Assembly: GCF_022811845.1 (NCBI RefSeq)
Contig: NZ_CP064266.1
Location: forward strand, 3,162,001 to 3,226,000
Direction of reading: 5' to 3'
DNA length: 64,000 nucleotides
Source: Bacillus pseudomycoides
Lineage (GTDB): Bacteria > Bacillota > Bacilli > Bacillales > Bacillaceae_G
Shown: positions 44,757 through 53,363 of the stretch, piece after piece
Position numbering within the stretch: position 1 is the stretch's first letter
Layout of the letters: every line of letters starts with the position of its first letter
Made by a program: the position numbers and the translations under genes
Notes under the pieces: generated by a model
The model's input: only the letters and a program-made list of their open reading frames with translations
What the model was told of the DNA's origin: nothing
The model's database searches: none

Positions 44757-45158
44757 TTAAAGCTCTTTCGAAAATATGTTTTGAACCAATTCTGTAAAAC
44801 TCTTTTCTTTCCTTGGTACAATTGATAAGTCTTCATGCCAAATCTCAACGATTCCCCAGTTATTTGTAGTGTGAAAGCCTATTGCATCACCGGCAAAGTT
44901 ATCACCAAATAGTAAAACATTTTTCAGTTCTGGATTGTCATCCGCATCATATATTTCATCTGTTTCAATAAGTCCTCCGTAGAACATAAAATAGGAATCA
45001 AAAACAGATCCATATCCGATTTCCTTTAAGAAGATAATATAATCTTGAGGTACACCATCAAGGATGGATTCGTCATCAATAATGGAAGTAGCTAATTTAC
45101 TAAAATCATAGTCAGTTGGTGCATCATGAATCTTTTTTATAATATCTTTGTATACCAT
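44757..45158 (-). CDS. SMI1/KNR4 (SUKH) family protein
   Basis: 133 aa from the ATG at 45158, chosen because GGAG lies 9 bases upstream; a TTG five codons earlier lacks spacing. The sequence has the SUKH pattern: VPQDYIIFLKEIGYGSVF near the start and DNPELKNVLLFGDNFAGD followed by IGFHTTN. SUKH proteins often serve as immunity proteins against contact-dependent or secreted nucleases. No toxin gene is adjacent, so it may be an orphan immunity gene. Confidence 0.8.
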   Translation of the reverse strand: MVYKDIIKKIHDAPTDYDFSKLATSIIDDESILDGVPQDYIIFLKEIGYGSVFDSYFMFYGGLIETDEIYDADDNPELKNVLLFGDNFAGDAIGFHTTNNWGIVEIWHEDLSIVPRKEKSFTELVQNIFSKEL

Positions 45159-45463
45159 TTGTAAACACTCCAAACGTTTTAAGTAAACCTATAGTATAAT
45201 GCTATCTGTTTTGTTAACTTTAATTATTTTTATAAGCTATAAATCTTATGTAATTTGCTTACTTATCTTTTATATTACTAACCCAGGATATACATCATTG
45301 AATAAATACTATTATCACAACAAAAAATTATCTAAGTTAACTGTATTTTGATAAGACAGAAAAATCAATATGATTTCGTTTTTTTTTTTTGAAAAAGAAA
45401 AAATTTCGGTGTTATATGTACAAGAAGTGGCGAGTAACTATTTTATATTTTGAGGTAAGTTAT
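45159..45463. other. AT-rich intergenic region
   Basis: It includes a run of thirteen T at about 45378-45390. I see no gene or RNA motif. Confidence 0.3.
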
Positions 45464-45541
45464 ATGATTGGAATTTTAATGTTTTCTTTGGGGATAATAC
45501 TAGGGAAGGTGTGCAGTTTTTTGTTTAAAAAAGTACCCTAA
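45464..45541 (+). CDS. Possible small membrane protein, 25 aa
   Basis: ATG 45464 to TAA 45541 encodes a hydrophobic peptide (MIGILMFSLGIILGKV, then CSFLFKKVP) with GAGGT 7 bases upstream. Length and composition fit a single-span microprotein. It could equally be chance; it precedes dedA by 57 bases. Confidence 0.35.
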   Translation: MIGILMFSLGIILGKVCSFLFKKVP

Positions 45542-45598
45542 GAACTGAAATGCCTTTTCGCAATTGGTATGGGTGGGTGATTACAGATCGAGCAACAA

Positions 45599-46183
45599 GT
45601 GCATTATCTCATTTCGCATTTTGGATATTTTGGAATTATAATTGCTTTAGTTGGTGGAATTATTGGGTTACCGATACCTGATGAAACATTGTTAACATTT
45701 GTAGGATACTATGTATATAAAGGGAAAATGAAATTTCTGTTTGCGTTACTAAGTGCATGGATTGGATCGTCAATTGGTATTTCTATTAGTTATGTGTTAG
45801 GAGTAAAACTTGGGATTCCATTCTTGAAAAAATTTGGTCTGAAAATACATATTACAGAAAAGAAAATAAATCGGACACAGGTTTTATTCCGAAAAATTGG
45901 TCCTGCGCTATTGTTTATTGGCTATTTTATTCCCGGAGTTCGACATGTTACTGCCTATTTAGCTGGGATTTCCCGCTATCGATTTTCGGCATTCTGCCTT
46001 TATGCGTATTCGGGAGCATTATTATGGAGTTTCACTTTTATTAAGTTAGGGTTAGTGGTCGGAGAAAAATGGCGTCAGGTAGGACATTATGTTCACCATT
46101 ATGGTTTTGTTCTTGTGATTCTATTATTGATTATTGCGTGTTTGGCTGTTTTATACTTTCGATTCAAAAAAGATAGGCGATGA
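45599..46183 (+). CDS. DedA-family membrane protein
   Basis: 194 aa. DedA/SNARE-associated pattern: GLPIPDETLLTFVGYYV near residues 26-42, then GYFIPGVRHVTAYLAGISRY, with reentrant and membrane segments. Family members act as lipid scramblases or undecaprenyl/PE flippases supporting the proton motive force. The start is GTG 45599; its ribosome site is weak, so the exact start is uncertain. A strong terminator follows. Confidence 0.88.
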   Translation: MHYLISHFGYFGIIIALVGGIIGLPIPDETLLTFVGYYVYKGKMKFLFALLSAWIGSSIGISISYVLGVKLGIPFLKKFGLKIHITEKKINRTQVLFRKIGPALLFIGYFIPGVRHVTAYLAGISRYRFSAFCLYAYSGALLWSFTFIKLGLVVGEKWRQVGHYVHHYGFVLVILLLIIACLAVLYFRFKKDRR

Positions 46184-46295
46184 GCGATGGATTATCATAA
46201 TAAATATTATTTTAAGGCATATGCAAATTAGCGATGTGTACTGCTTGCAAATAATGACAGGAATTTATTATATTATCGATTTTGTTGACAAAATG

Positions 46296-46328
46296 AAAGA
46301 CCGACTTCTATGTGTGAGTCGGTCTTTT
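46296..46328 (+). terminator. Terminator after dedA
   Basis: AAAGACCGACT with AGTCGGTCTTTT, perfect stem and T tract. Confidence 0.85.
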
Positions 46329-46520
46329 CTCTATTCAAATCATGTAATCTTTCATTGTCTGACGATGCGAATTATGGCCTCATTACAAAATAAATAATCA
46401 GCATATAGCTTGTTGAATTATGGTCTTGTCTTCATTACTAATTTTAATCTCTTCATTATATTCTTTATACAAGCCATAAATCGTTAGTATTACAACAACT
46501 GCAATATCAGCCTAATAATA

Positions 46521-46679
46521 TTTATCCCGCTATTTTTGGGCAGTAATACTCCGACCTCAAAATTCGGCGGAAGCAAAGAAGTTAGGTAGGAGATAAACTG
46601 CCCGTAAAAGCCCGCTTGGTGAAGGCTAATAATCAGTGGGGGATAAAGAAAAAAAACACTGATTAAAGTTTCACTTTAT
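46521..46679. repeat. bcr1-type repeat element of the B. cereus group
   Basis: The stretch begins TTTATCCCGCTATTTTTGGG and contains GGCGGAAGCAAAGAAG, AACTGCCCG and AATCAGTGGGGGATAAAG. This matches my recollection of the chromosomal bcr1 repeats of this group. TTTAT occurs at both ends (46521-46525 and 46675-46679), as target duplications would, leaving ~149 internal bases. Inside, GGGCAG pairs with CTGCCC and GCCCGCTTGGTG with a CACCAAGC-like context, giving a folded RNA. Identification is from memory, not a search. Confidence 0.8.
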
Positions 46680-47021
46680 CTAGTTATTTTTATTTTTGGT
46701 CCCTCTTTTTGCTGATTTAAGTAAGGAGTAATCCTATAATGAATGTGAATTTTAGTGTGTTTGTTAACATTGAATTTTTTTATATAAAATTTTAGATAAG
46801 TTGAACTATCAAAACGAAAAAGAACCTTACAAAAATGTAATGTTAATGTCACAAAATAAGATAGTACATTGTGAGTAATCCTATTAAAATTGAATAGATT
46901 ATGATTTGTAGGTGGAAAATAATAAAAAATATAATAAGAATTAGAGTCCGATGCTAAATTACTTCATAAGGTATATTTTGTTGAAATGTAGCGTGGACTA
47001 TAGCATTAAAGGAGATTAGTA
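46680..47021. other. Intergenic region upstream of the PAP2 phosphatase
   Basis: AT-rich, no ORF with a ribosome site. I saw no convincing ECF-sigma promoter of the kind that drives bcrC in B. subtilis. Confidence 0.3.
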
Positions 47022-47585
47022 ATGAATTTTAAAGACTTAGATTATGAATGGTTCAACTTTATAAATAATAAAGTACAGCAATATCCATTAATAGATAATG
47101 TAATGATACTATTTGCGGAATATGTACAATATGCTTTCGTATTACTACTCATACTGTTATGGATAAAGAATAAACCTAATTTTCGTGTAATGGCTTTTCA
47201 ATCGATGGTTGCGTTTGCTTTAGCGTATTCCATAAATAGATTCATAGAGATATTGGTTTATAGAGAGCGTCCTTTTGTTTCCAATAACATCACACAACTT
47301 GTAGATCACGCGGCCAATTCTTCTTTCCCAAGTGATCATGCAACATCAGCTATTGTTATTGCAGCTACACTAATATTATCTGCCTATCGCTTTAAATATA
47401 CTTGGTTTTTCTTAGCACTCGGTGTAGCGTTTTCGAGAGTATGGGTAGGAGTGCATTATCCACTTGATGTAATTGCAGGAATTGTACATGGAGTATTGAT
47501 AGCATTATTTACGCAGTACGTTGTATTTAAAATACGTCCTGTCGCTACGTTAATTGCAAAACCTATTTTTCAAGGGAAAAACTAG
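47022..47585 (+). CDS. bcrC: PAP2-family undecaprenyl-diphosphatase (BcrC type)
   Basis: 187 aa, six membrane segments. The three PAP2 signatures are visible: RERPF (81-85), PSDH (103-106) and SRVWVGVHYPLD (138-149), with catalytic His106 and His145. BcrC-type enzymes recycle undecaprenyl pyrophosphate on the outer face of the membrane and confer bacitracin tolerance. AAAGGAGA precedes the ATG. A different PAP2 lipid phosphatase is possible, but length and DHAANSSFPSDH context favour BcrC. Confidence 0.85.
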   Translation: MNFKDLDYEWFNFINNKVQQYPLIDNVMILFAEYVQYAFVLLLILLWIKNKPNFRVMAFQSMVAFALAYSINRFIEILVYRERPFVSNNITQLVDHAANSSFPSDHATSAIVIAATLILSAYRFKYTWFFLALGVAFSRVWVGVHYPLDVIAGIVHGVLIALFTQYVVFKIRPVATLIAKPIFQGKN

Positions 47586-47614
47586 TTTTATAAAATGAAA
47601 ATATTTGTGCCTAA

Positions 47615-47657
47615 GAAAAAACTGCCTTAAATCAAAGCATTTAGGGCAGTTTTTTTG
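47615..47657 (+). terminator. Terminator after the PAP2 gene
   Basis: AAAAACTGCC...TTAAAT with ATTTAGGGCAGTTTTTTT; strong stem and T tract. Confidence 0.85.
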
Positions 47658-47762
47658 TTTTTCTCTTTTAGAACTAAAAGAACGGATTGAAATACTATTG
47701 AATATGAAACAGTAAACATAGTACATTTAAAAAAGGAAATCTTTCATAAAGAGGGTGAGAAA

Positions 47763-49037
47763 ATGCTCGATAAAGCTGATGGTTCAATAAGGAATCATAT
47801 GTATACAGCAGAAGAACAACAAAAGCTATATAAACGAACGTTAGTAATCGTAAGTATTTCACAAATGTTCGGTGGTGCGGGGTTAGCTGCTGGAATTACT
47901 GTAGGTGCACTTCTTGCACAGCAAATGCTTGGAACAGATGCATTCGCAGGATTGCCGTCTGCTTTATTTACAATGGGATCTGCAGGAGCGGCTTTAATAG
48001 TAGGTAGGCTTTCTCAACGTTATGGACGCCGGATCGGGCTTGCGACAGGATTTATGGTAGGGGGGATTGGTGCTATTGGTGTTGTACTTGCAGCTTTAAC
48101 GAATAGTATTATCCTCTTACTTGCTTCCTTACTCATATATGGTGCAGGCACGGCTACAAATTTACAAGCTCGTTATGCCGGTACGGATTTAGCGAATAAG
48201 AAGCAACGGGCAACTGCTATTAGTACTACGATGGTTATGACGACTTTTGGAGCAGTGGCGGGACCAAACTTGGTTGGCGTAATGGGGAACTTTGCTCTCT
48301 CTATTGGTATTCCTAAACTTGCTGGTCCGTTCATATTATCAGCAGCTGCATTTTTGTTAGCAGGTCTCGCACTGTTCGTTATGCTTCGTCCAGATCCATT
48401 AATAATAGCGAACATGATAGAAACATATAAACAGGAACATACAAATAAAGGGCATGCGATAGTTAACAAACCGATAGCAAATAAAAGAGGTGTTACAGTC
48501 GGGGCCATCGTTATGATACTTACTCAAATTGTTATGGTTGCCATTATGACTATGACTCCAGTACATATGGAACACCATGGTCATGGATTAAATGAAGTAG
48601 GTCTTGTTATTGGATTTCATGTAGGAGCAATGTACCTTCCATCACTCGTTACGGGAATTCTTGTTGATAAGATTGGTCGAATGGCAATGAGTATTGCTTC
48701 CGGAGTCATACTACTTAGTGCGGGAGTGGTAGCTGCCATTGCACCGAGCGATTCTTTAATTCTCCTGATTATTGCTCTTTCTTTACTTGGATTAGGATGG
48801 AACCTTGGATTAATAAGTGGCACTGCTCAAATTGTTGATGCAACAGAACCTTTAACACGTGCAAAGACACAAGGGAAAGTAGATGTTTTGATTGCGCTGG
48901 CAGGTGCTTCTGGGGGAGCAATGTCCGGCATGGTGGTAGCGAATTCGAGTTATGCGGCATTATCATTAGCTGGAGGGGCGTTAGCTTTATTGCTTATTCC
49001 TGTTGTGATATGGTCTAGAAAAGGTGAAGAACGTTAA
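47763..49037 (+). CDS. MFS transporter
   Basis: 424 aa, about twelve membrane segments, Gly/Ala-rich. Motif A is VGRLSQRYGRRIGL, and a second copy after TM8 is VDKIGRMAMS. A long central loop (about 218-240, YKQEHTNKGHAIVNKP) separates the halves. GAGGGTGAG precedes ATG 47763. The Gly/Ala-rich pattern resembles YqgE/YfkF-like Bacillus MFS proteins. Substrate unknown. Confidence 0.87.
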   Translation: MLDKADGSIRNHMYTAEEQQKLYKRTLVIVSISQMFGGAGLAAGITVGALLAQQMLGTDAFAGLPSALFTMGSAGAALIVGRLSQRYGRRIGLATGFMVGGIGAIGVVLAALTNSIILLLASLLIYGAGTATNLQARYAGTDLANKKQRATAISTTMVMTTFGAVAGPNLVGVMGNFALSIGIPKLAGPFILSAAAFLLAGLALFVMLRPDPLIIANMIETYKQEHTNKGHAIVNKPIANKRGVTVGAIVMILTQIVMVAIMTMTPVHMEHHGHGLNEVGLVIGFHVGAMYLPSLVTGILVDKIGRMAMSIASGVILLSAGVVAAIAPSDSLILLIIALSLLGLGWNLGLISGTAQIVDATEPLTRAKTQGKVDVLIALAGASGGAMSGMVVANSSYAALSLAGGALALLLIPVVIWSRKGEER

Positions 49038-49331
49038 ATAAAATAGAAGTCCTGAAAGTTTTGCAGATTGATTTGTACTGACAGAGAAAAAGAGATGGAT
49101 AGATAGTTACTAAAAGAAATCAAAGAAGTTACTGCACAAAATGAATCTCATAAAATTGTAAGAGGTATATCTTCTTTTAATAGCTTAGTAGAGGATGAAG
49201 CCCTCCGCTGATAAAAGGTGTACTTTAGTAGAAGGCTTGTCCGCAATCATATTAGTAATGTGATGCATTAAAGGATGTTCGCAAGCGGTTGTCGAGCTTC
49301 CTCTTATAGGAGAACTTAAATTATAATGATT
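49038..49331. other. Intergenic stretch with possible decayed coding sequence
   Basis: A plus-strand run near 49106-49212 (ending SSFNSLVEDEALR, then TGA) and a further broken frame to about 49322 (VVELPLIGELKL) look like a degraded gene, but no family is recognisable. Confidence 0.3.
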
Positions 49332-49363
49332 GGGGCAACTTTTTAGAAAAAGTTGCCCCCTTT
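49332..49363. terminator. Intrinsic terminator
   Basis: GGGGCAACTTTTT with AAAAAGTTGCCCC then CTTTGT; 12-13 bp perfect stem around AG. Confidence 0.75.
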
Positions 49364-49481
49364 GTCTATTTTCTTTCGTTTTATACGAATTACAGCGATG
49401 TTTAGGAACAGAGGAGGGGGGATGTTGAAAATGTATTGCTAGTTTACTACAAGTGCTACATCGCACTGGATGCTTTTGAAT

Positions 49482-50303
49482 TTAGCAACATTGCAAAATT
49501 AACCATGTATTTTCAAAGTTTCTTCGCAATAAATCTTCTTTTTTGATCCAGAAATACAATAAACCGGTGTCTCCCCAATCCATTTCAGACTCATCGTTGG
49601 TATCAAGTTGTAAAAGTAACATCCAATCTTGAGGGCTGCCAGATAAACTTCTTATCTCTTTATCTGAAGGATATCCGTTTCCTAAATACATTCCGTTTGT
49701 AACAAGATGGCACTCTTCTGCCATTGCTTCTGATTGTAGAGCTTGTGCTACTCCGAGTAAATGATGCAATCCATCGATATACAATTCTTCTATTTCTTTA
49801 TAAAGATCCCATTCATCATCATTTGATAAACCTGTTTCTCCGACTTTTTCTTTTGCTAATGTCCAAGTTTCTTGAAGGGAAATGATTGAAGGAGGGAACA
49901 CTTCTGTTTGAAGTTCTCGTCGTTTTAGGCTGTCTATATTTTCCGTGTACAGAACACGATGTCCTCCGGTATCTCTTAAGTCAAACCCCCATGGTTGTTC
50001 TTCTGCGTCATAAAAGAAATACAGCATGCCTTTTGTAGGTAGTGGGTTTCCTTTGTGATAGGATTGTACTTCTTCTAAATTCAGTTGCCCAATAAAGTGT
50101 AGCGGTATCTCGTTGTATGTTGGAATCTTTAATTCATCAGGTAAATCTGGAAAACCTCCTAATTTTGACGTTCCTATTGCTATTTGCTCATCAGATCCTT
50201 TACGTAGATGAATTTGAATTGTTGGCTCAAGAGAATTTAAAATATGCTTTTCTAGATGAATGGCATTATATTTTTCGAGTACATTTTGTAGCGTTTTTTG
50301 CAT
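49482..50303 (-). CDS. DUF1963 / YwqG-family protein
   Basis: 273 aa. The pattern SKLGGFPDLPDELKIP (about 45-60), FIGQLNLEEV, YFFYDAEEQPWGFD and the C-terminal LLLQLDTNDESEMDWGDTGLLYF is that of DUF1963/YwqG proteins, which are of unknown biochemical role and often sit near immunity or toxin loci. GAGGTGAT precedes the ATG. Single-gene unit transcribed away from the PPK2 gene. Confidence 0.85.
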   Translation of the reverse strand: MQKTLQNVLEKYNAIHLEKHILNSLEPTIQIHLRKGSDEQIAIGTSKLGGFPDLPDELKIPTYNEIPLHFIGQLNLEEVQSYHKGNPLPTKGMLYFFYDAEEQPWGFDLRDTGGHRVLYTENIDSLKRRELQTEVFPPSIISLQETWTLAKEKVGETGLSNDDEWDLYKEIEELYIDGLHHLLGVAQALQSEAMAEECHLVTNGMYLGNGYPSDKEIRSLSGSPQDWMLLLQLDTNDESEMDWGDTGLLYFWIKKEDLLRRNFENTWLILQCC

Positions 50304-50428
50304 TATGTATCACCTCGTTTTTATTGTACAACAACTTATAGTTTCACTAGTGTTATTTTCTGAATAAAATCAAAAATATTGAAAATTATGTTAAAATAGC
50401 GTTAGTGTAGGAAAAGGGGGATTATTTT

Positions 50429-51238
50429 ATGATAAAAGATCGTCTTGCTCAAGTAGATTTAACGAAAAGAATGGAATCAAAATCAAAGTATAATAAGAAA
50501 CTTGAAAAGTATCAAAGGCGCTTGTTAGCGTTGCAGCAAATTTTACAAAAAGAAAAAATAGCTGTTATCATGGCCATGGAAGGTTGGGATGCAGCTGGAA
50601 AAGGGGGAGCCATTAAACGGATTACTGAGCATCTTGATCCGCGTGGATTTCAAGTAAATCCAATTGGTGCGCCTGCTCCTCATGAAAAACGTTACCATTA
50701 CTTGCAACGCTTCTGGAGGGAAATTCCTCAGTATGGCCAAATTACTATTTTTGATCGCTCTTGGTACGGTCGTGTATTGGTTGAGCGTGTAGAGGGGTTT
50801 GCTACAAAGGAAGAGTGGACGAGAGCATATGATGAAATTAATGATTTTGAAAAATTATTAACAGATGATCATTACATAGTAGCAAAATTCTTTTATCATA
50901 TTAGTAAGGATGAACAGTTAGCGCGATTTAAAGATCGAGAGCAAAATCCTCTTAAGAGATGGAAAATTACAGATGAAGATTGGCGCAATCGTGAAAAGTG
51001 GGATGAATATGCCCGGGCAATGGAAGAAATGTTTGAGAAAACGGATAAACCGAATGCAAGATGGAATATTATCGCTAGTAACGATAAATTATATGCACGT
51101 GTGAAAACATTGAAAGTGATTATTTCATTAATTGAAGACTATTTTTTAGAACATGGAATAGAACTTCCATCATACTATTATGAAATGAAAGAGAAAATGC
51201 AAGAGGAAAGCGAACACGTGCAAAATATAAGTCATTAA
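50429..51238 (+). CDS. PPK2-family polyphosphate kinase
   Basis: 269 aa. Walker A appears as EGWDAAGKGG (52-61) and Walker B as IFDRSWYGRVLVERV; the lid region has REQNPLKRWKITDEDW. These identify polyphosphate:nucleotide phosphotransferases of the single-domain PPK2 class, which use polyphosphate to phosphorylate NMP or NDP. Class (AMP versus ADP preference) cannot be fixed by eye. AAGGGGG precedes ATG 50429. Monocistronic, followed by the hflX promoter. Confidence 0.93.
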   Translation: MIKDRLAQVDLTKRMESKSKYNKKLEKYQRRLLALQQILQKEKIAVIMAMEGWDAAGKGGAIKRITEHLDPRGFQVNPIGAPAPHEKRYHYLQRFWREIPQYGQITIFDRSWYGRVLVERVEGFATKEEWTRAYDEINDFEKLLTDDHYIVAKFFYHISKDEQLARFKDREQNPLKRWKITDEDWRNREKWDEYARAMEEMFEKTDKPNARWNIIASNDKLYARVKTLKVIISLIEDYFLEHGIELPSYYYEMKEKMQEESEHVQNISH

Positions 51239-51344
51239 ATTTTTAAGGGAGTGAACCCTATTCATCATAAGAAGTGTACGCAAAAAATGAAGAATATAAT
51301 CGAAAATTAATGAATTTGTTTATGCCCGTAAGTGAAGTTTATTC

Positions 51345-51373
51345 TTGTGAAAACTACATAATTATGCTAAAAT
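51345..51373 (+). promoter_or_regulatory. Promoter of the hflX leader
   Basis: TTGTGA at 51345-51350, 17-base spacer, TAAAAT at 51368-51373. It would start the RNA ~12 bases before the leader ORF's ribosome site. Confidence 0.6.
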
Positions 51374-51379
51374 TTATGT

Positions 51380-51745
51380 AACTTATAATGAACGGAGGGG
51401 TCTCCTTTGATTTTAATCAGATTACGTCTCAATACTTTGTGCCGATAATTGAATAGCGCTCAAAGGCTCTGTCTGTGTGCAGAGTGAACGGGATTGGTCT
51501 GCCTATTTTAAGGGAACCCTTTATTGAACTGATATGTGAAAAGAGGGAGGGACGAATACGCCCTCTTTTTGTTTTGCCTTTATAATAGAATGATGTGATA
51601 TATGTGTATGTTTTTTTAGGGATACGTATATCATTTGTGACGTATTGGCCATGTAGCAATTTGAAAGCTATGCTTTCTTTTGTTTATTTGTCGTACTCTC
51701 ATCCGTTTACGAAAAACACAGGCAGTGACCTGTGTTTTTTATTTT
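51380..51745 (+). promoter_or_regulatory. Long hflX leader with two terminators, probable attenuator
   Basis: A ~390-base leader precedes hflX. It holds a leader ORF (51407-51448), a terminator AAAAGAGGG/CCCTCTTTT with T run at 51539-51572, and a second terminator AAAACACAGG/CCTGTGTTTT with T run at 51713-51740, just before the hflX ribosome site. Two terminators between a promoter and its gene imply conditional read-through. In Listeria, hflX and ABC-F genes are known to be induced by ribosome-targeting antibiotics through leader attenuation. Confidence 0.7.
51407..51448 (+). CDS. Leader peptide of hflX, 13 aa
   Basis: TTG 51407 to TAA 51448 encodes MILIRLRLNTLCR. GGAGGGG lies 8 bases upstream, as strong a site as that of any gene here. 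The site itself can pair with the adjacent CTCC to form a small hairpin. Arg- and Leu-rich composition is typical of stalling leader peptides. Confidence 0.55.
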   Translation: MILIRLRLNTLCR

Positions 51746-51772
51746 ACGTAATCGAAATGGAGGAATTAATAT

Positions 51773-53032
51773 ATGGAAGAACTAGTACAAAAAGCGATAT
51801 TAGTCGGAGTGAATTTAAATAATGAAAGTGATTTTGAATATTCGATGGAGGAGTTAACAAATCTTGCGGAAGCGTGTGATGTGGAAGTTGTAGGGCAAGT
51901 TGTGCAAAATTTACATCGCGTGAATCCATCGCATTATATCGGAAAAGGGAAAATTGAAGAAGTTTCTGCTTTTGTTAAGGAAGCAGATGCGAATATGGTT
52001 ATTTTTAATGATGAATTATCACCTTCGCAAATTCGAAATTTAGAAGCTGATTTAGATTGTAAAGTCATTGATCGTACCATTTTGATATTAGATATTTTCG
52101 CTCAGCGTGCGAAGACGAAAGAAGCACAGTTGCAAGTTGAAGTAGCACATCTGCAATATATGATGCCTCGTTTAATTGGTCTTCGTGAATCTTTAGGGAG
52201 ACAAAGCGGCGGCGTTGGTACGAAAAATAAAGGTGTCGGTGAGAAGAAATTAGAGCTCGACCGTCGTAAAATTGAAGAACAGATTGCAGTATTAAATAAA
52301 GAGTTAGAAGCGCTTGTTGCGCAGCGTCAAACGCAGCGTAAACAGCGTAAGAAAAATGAAATTCCAGTTGTTTCATTAGTTGGATATACAAATGCGGGGA
52401 AATCAACAATTATGAATACGATGCTTGAGATCTTTAATGGTTCTATCGAGAAGCAAGTATTTGAAAAGGATATGTTATTTGCGACACTGGAAACATCGGT
52501 GCGAAATATTGAACTTCCAGATAATAAATCATTTTTATTAACAGATACAGTTGGTTTTGTAAGTAAATTACCACATCATCTTGTGAAAGCATTCCGTTCA
52601 ACCTTAGAAGAAGTGGCGGAGGCAGATTTATTGATTCATGTGGTAGATTATGCAAACCCGAATTACGAACAATTAATTGAGATTACAAATCAAACTTTAA
52701 AACAAATTGGTGTTGAAAACATCCTGACGATTTATGCGTATAACAAATCAGATATGATGGACGTTGAAATTCCAAAAGTGCAGGATAATCGGGTGTATCT
52801 ATCAGCAAAACAACAAATTGGTATAGAAGAGCTTGTAGAAATGATTCGTTCACACATTTACAAAGAGTATACAAAGTGTGAAATGCTTATTCCTTATGAC
52901 CAAGGGCAAGTTGTATCCTATTTTAATGATCATGCACATGTTGTATCTATGAGTTATGAAAATGAAGGTACAAAACTTTCACTTGAATGTAAGACGAGTG
53001 ATTTTGAAAAATATAAGCGTTTTGTTATTTAA
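51773..53032 (+). CDS. hflX: GTPase HflX (ribosome-splitting factor)
   Basis: 419 aa. N-terminal HflX domain with GKGKIEE and ARTKEAQLQVE-like LQVEVAHLQYMMPRL, a coiled-coil linker (KIEEQIAVLNKELEALVAQRQ) and a G domain: G1 GYTNAGKST (~204), G3 DTVGF, G4 NKSD. HflX separates stalled 70S ribosomes in heat shock or antibiotic stress. GGAGG precedes ATG 51773. It sits behind a two-terminator leader and directly before an ABC-F gene, so both act on antibiotic-stalled ribosomes. A decayed copy of its 3' end lies at 55006. Confidence 0.96.
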   Translation: MEELVQKAILVGVNLNNESDFEYSMEELTNLAEACDVEVVGQVVQNLHRVNPSHYIGKGKIEEVSAFVKEADANMVIFNDELSPSQIRNLEADLDCKVIDRTILILDIFAQRAKTKEAQLQVEVAHLQYMMPRLIGLRESLGRQSGGVGTKNKGVGEKKLELDRRKIEEQIAVLNKELEALVAQRQTQRKQRKKNEIPVVSLVGYTNAGKSTIMNTMLEIFNGSIEKQVFEKDMLFATLETSVRNIELPDNKSFLLTDTVGFVSKLPHHLVKAFRSTLEEVAEADLLIHVVDYANPNYEQLIEITNQTLKQIGVENILTIYAYNKSDMMDVEIPKVQDNRVYLSAKQQIGIEELVEMIRSHIYKEYTKCEMLIPYDQGQVVSYFNDHAHVVSMSYENEGTKLSLECKTSDFEKYKRFVI

Positions 53033-53045
53033 AATGAAAAAAACA

Positions 53046-53075
53046 TTGATTTTATTTGAAATTTCTAGCTATACT
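53046..53075 (+). promoter_or_regulatory. Promoter of the ABC-F leader
   Basis: TTGATT at 53046-53051, 18-base spacer, TATACT at 53070-53075, just after the hflX stop. Similarity with the hflX relic downstream ends within this -35 region. Confidence 0.55.
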
Positions 53076-53123
53076 AAAAATAGCTTTAATGAAATTGAAA
53101 GAACGAAAGGGTGACCCAATTAC

Positions 53124-53135
53124 ATGAAGTACTAA
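53124..53135 (+). CDS. Three-residue leader peptide (MKY) of the ABC-F gene
   Basis: ATG AAG TAC TAA at 53124-53135, with AAAGGGTGA at 53106-53114 as its ribosome site (spacing 9). The stop codon overlaps the first pairing segment of the attenuator, so a ribosome held here would physically block that stem. Minimal leader ORFs are known in ABC-F attenuators. Confidence 0.65.
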   Translation: MKY

Positions 53136-53331
53136 TCCTATTTACGAAAGCAAACAATTGAAGGTTGTTTTTAGCAGATCATTACTCTGTTATTTGTGAT
53201 GCCTTCAATTTGTGTTTTTCAGAATAGGATTGGCTTTTTATAGTTGGATCTAAAAGGGGTAGTCTCTTTTGGTGTACACCTATATAATGATTTATGCCTC
53301 CTATTCTGAATGGATATAGGGGGCATTTTTG
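53132..53331 (+). promoter_or_regulatory. Transcription attenuator upstream of the ABC-F gene
   Basis: Four segments can be read. S1 (53132-53142, CTAATCCTATT) pairs with S2 (53223-53233, AATAGGATTGG). S2 extended (53218-53229, TTCAGAATAGGA) is instead perfectly complementary over 12 bases to S3 (53299-53310). S3 (53294-53304, ATGCCTCCTAT) pairs with S4 (53316-53326) to form a terminator followed by TTTTTG. S1:S2 and S2:S3 exclude each other, as do S2:S3 and S3:S4. A ribosome stalled on the MKY ORF would free S2 to form the antiterminator. An inner stem AATTGAAGG/CCTTCAATT lies inside S1:S2. Confidence 0.8.
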
Positions 53332-53363
53332 TCTCCTAAACTTGATAAAAAGGAGATGTTACT

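Noticed and set aside
46134..46397. Plus-strand frame of 87 codons after dedA
   Set aside because: It overlaps the dedA end in another frame and runs through the terminator at 46296-46328; no ribosome site.
49185..49466. Minus-strand frame of 93 codons
   Set aside because: It spans a terminator hairpin (49332-49363) and has low-complexity composition; more likely chance.
51595..51822. Plus-strand frame of 75 codons upstream of hflX
   Set aside because: It crosses a terminator and runs into hflX in another frame; the leader structure is the better explanation.
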